Assembly: GCA_002372015.1 (NCBI GenBank)
Contig: DFIA01000050.1
Location: forward strand, 1-17,490
Direction of reading: 5' to 3'
DNA length: 17,490 nt
From: Bacteroidales bacterium UBA3709
Lineage (GTDB): Bacteria; Bacteroidota; Bacteroidia; Bacteroidales; UBA932
Shown one piece after another: positions 16,108-17,490 of the stretch. The notes below the pieces were generated by a model that did not search any database, was not told where the DNA came from, and worked only from the letters and a program-made list of their open reading frames with translations. The first letter of the stretch is position 1. Every line of letters starts with the position of its first letter. A program made the position numbers and the translations under genes.

Positions 16108-16524
16108 TTATTGTTTCTTGTTAGGGTCTTCACATATTTCTGTAAGCACTCCGTGGGTTGATTTCGGATGAAGGAATGCAATGTTCAAACCTTCAGCCCC
16201 CTTACGTGGAGCCTTGTCTATAAGCTGCACTCCTTTAGCCTCTAACTCTGAAAGACAGGTAGTAACAGAAGGAGTTGAAAATGCTACATGATGTACGCCT
16301 TCTCCTCTTTTCTCAATGAACTTTGCTATAGTTCCTTCTGGGTCTGTACTTTCTAAAAGTTCTATTTTAGTCTGTCCTATTTTGAAGAAAGCTGTTTTTA
16401 CTTTTTGATCTGTTACCTCTTCAATAGAGTAGCATTTGAATCCAAGGACGTTCTCATAGTAAGGAAGCGATTCCTCTATGCTCTTTACAGCAATACCGAT
16501 ATGTTCAATATGTGAGATATCCAT
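16108..16524 (-). CDS. mce: Methylmalonyl-CoA epimerase
   Basis: A 138-residue enzyme of the vicinal-oxygen-chelate (glyoxalase) superfamily that interconverts (R)- and (S)-methylmalonyl-CoA, linking methylmalonyl-CoA mutase to the decarboxylase. Two beta-alpha-beta modules are present. Likely metal-binding residues are H8 in EHIGIAV, E55 in KIELLE, H79 in GVHHVAF and E129 in VLTEICE. The conserved HPKSTHGVLTE (119-129) is characteristic of epimerases rather than glyoxalase I. Length is normal. One base separates it from the fabD stop, and mmdA follows after 14 bases. The mutase itself is not in the window. Confidence 0.95.
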   Translation of the reverse strand: MDISHIEHIGIAVKSIEESLPYYENVLGFKCYSIEEVTDQKVKTAFFKIGQTKIELLESTDPEGTIAKFIEKRGEGVHHVAFSTPSVTTCLSELEAKGVQLIDKAPRKGAEGLNIAFLHPKSTHGVLTEICEDPNKKQ

Positions 16525-16525
16525 T

Positions 16526-17473
16526 TTAACCTTCTTTTACTACTGAGTAATCATGTACCTTACCCTCATAAGAAGGGCAGTGAAGAATGCTAGTAACCAA
16601 TGACTCCGGGGTCATTCGTTTAACAATCTTCTGAAGAGTGTCATCAGTTCCACACTCATAGAATTCAGTAACGCCGTTCTTAACCATATTGAATGTGATA
16701 TCTGTCCAAAGAACAGGATAGGTCATCAACTTAATTTGATTCTCAAGTATCTCCTTGGGATCAGTATGAGGAAGTCCGTCTGCATCCTGATAGATAGGAA
16801 TTTGAGGCGTTTTGAAGTTCAGTTTCTTTAATTCTTCTCCAAGAATCTTACCTTCCTCCGCCGAGTTAGGGGAATGACCTACACCCTTCATCGGAAGGAC
16901 CAAAGCACGTTTGGCACCCATATCCTTAAGAATCTTACACGCTTTCTTAATACTCTGTCTAGCGCCGGTTATTACCAACTGGCCAGGTCCATTATAGTTA
17001 GCAATGTAAAGGCTCTCTCCATCATCTTCGCCAACCTCTTTCAAAACCTGCTGGACCTGCGCGTCAGGAATACCGATGATAGCGCCCATCGCACTCGGAT
17101 GCTTCTGGAAAGCTTCATGGAAAACAAGACCTCGCGTTTTAATGAAAGGAAGAGTCTCTTCAAATGTCAGGGCACCGGCGACTACCATTGCAGCATATTC
17201 ACCCAAGGAATGACCTGCCACACAATCAGGCCTAACATCATCCTGTGCCAATGCCGCCGCTACTTCATAAATAAAGATAGCAGGTTGAGTATAGCGAGTA
17301 TCCATCAGAAGCTCTTCTGATGCACTGAAAAGTGTATCGGAGAAACGTTCACCTAAGATGTCATTCGCTCTCTCAAATATCTCTTTGGCTTTTGGGAACT
17401 GGGCATAAAGATCTTTACCCATCCCCTCCTTCTGGCAGCCTTGACCAGGAAATAAAAATGCTTTTTTACTCAT
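16526..17473 (-). CDS. fabD: Malonyl-CoA:ACP transacylase, FabD-like, with altered histidine motif
   Basis: A 315-residue acyltransferase that normally loads malonyl groups onto acyl carrier protein for fatty acid synthesis. Visible active-site elements are PGQGCQ (9-14) for the oxyanion hole, the nucleophile S89 in GHSLGEYAA, R114 in KTRGLVF for the malonyl carboxylate, NYNGPGQLVITG (159-170), and H200 as the catalytic histidine. Around that histidine the usual Bacteroidetes GAFHSPLM reads GVGHSPNS, and the late ECGPG motif reads ECGTD. It begins 17 bases from the window edge, so genes upstream are unseen. It is the first visible gene of the mce-mmd cluster, one base before mce. Substrate could be malonyl-CoA or, speculatively, methylmalonyl-CoA. 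A second fabD elsewhere in the genome is possible. Confidence 0.88.
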   Translation of the reverse strand: MSKKAFLFPGQGCQKEGMGKDLYAQFPKAKEIFERANDILGERFSDTLFSASEELLMDTRYTQPAIFIYEVAAALAQDDVRPDCVAGHSLGEYAAMVVAGALTFEETLPFIKTRGLVFHEAFQKHPSAMGAIIGIPDAQVQQVLKEVGEDDGESLYIANYNGPGQLVITGARQSIKKACKILKDMGAKRALVLPMKGVGHSPNSAEEGKILGEELKKLNFKTPQIPIYQDADGLPHTDPKEILENQIKLMTYPVLWTDITFNMVKNGVTEFYECGTDDTLQKIVKRMTPESLVTSILHCPSYEGKVHDYSVVKEG

Positions 17474-17490
17474 GTCTCATTTTTCTTAAA

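Noticed and set aside
1..17490. Search for defence systems, mobile elements, CRISPR arrays, tRNAs or riboswitches.
   Set aside because: No transposase, integrase, regularly spaced repeats, tRNA cloverleaf or recognisable riboswitch was seen; nearly every base is accounted for by housekeeping and energy genes.

Overview
The window reads as a Bacteroidales-type (Bacteroidota) chromosome segment from a fermentative, sodium-using anaerobe. The evidence is protein family content: a bacterial V-type ATPase in the order E-DUF2764-A-B-D-I-K, a Na+-pumping methylmalonyl-CoA decarboxylase cluster, and a GlmM of the Bacteroidetes type. Most start codons also sit behind A/T-rich leaders with no Shine-Dalgarno sequence, and one TAnnTTTG promoter element is visible. 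The window is almost fully coding; the largest gene-free stretch is 154 bases (11817-11970). No RNA genes, insertion sequences, CRISPR arrays or origins were seen.

Right part, minus strand, 17473 down to 11971: six tightly packed genes. In transcription order they are fabD (malonyl-CoA:ACP transacylase), mce (methylmalonyl-CoA epimerase), mmdA (carboxyltransferase), a signal-peptide/lamin-tail/OadG-like small membrane subunit, mmdC (biotin carrier) and mmdB (membrane Na+ pump subunit). Together the last five are the end of the succinate-to-propionate route: epimerise methylmalonyl-CoA, move its carboxyl group to biotin, then release CO2 at the membrane while exporting Na+. The cluster ends in two overlapping weak hairpins and a strong intrinsic terminator.

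Centre, minus strand, 11816 down to 4596: a seven-gene V-type ATPase operon with overlapping genes. Its rotor ring subunit K carries the residues that bind Na+ in the Enterococcus hirae enzyme, so both membrane machines in this window probably share one sodium circuit. No recognisable C, F or G subunit is present; the DUF2764 gene sits where C normally lies.

Left part: the minus-strand run continues with almost no gaps into glmM (amino-sugar phosphomutase), a diverged DUF1343/NamZ-like protein and a Bax inhibitor-1 family membrane protein, all possibly on the ATPase transcript. A plus-strand MFS transporter gene converges on this run, 6 bases from the end of the Bax inhibitor gene.

Nothing here is a wholly new system. 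The points most worth following are the adjacency of the two sodium machines, the lamin-tail fusion in the decarboxylase, the DUF2764 subunit, the paired hairpins between the two operons, the altered FabD active site, and the diverged NamZ-like protein.
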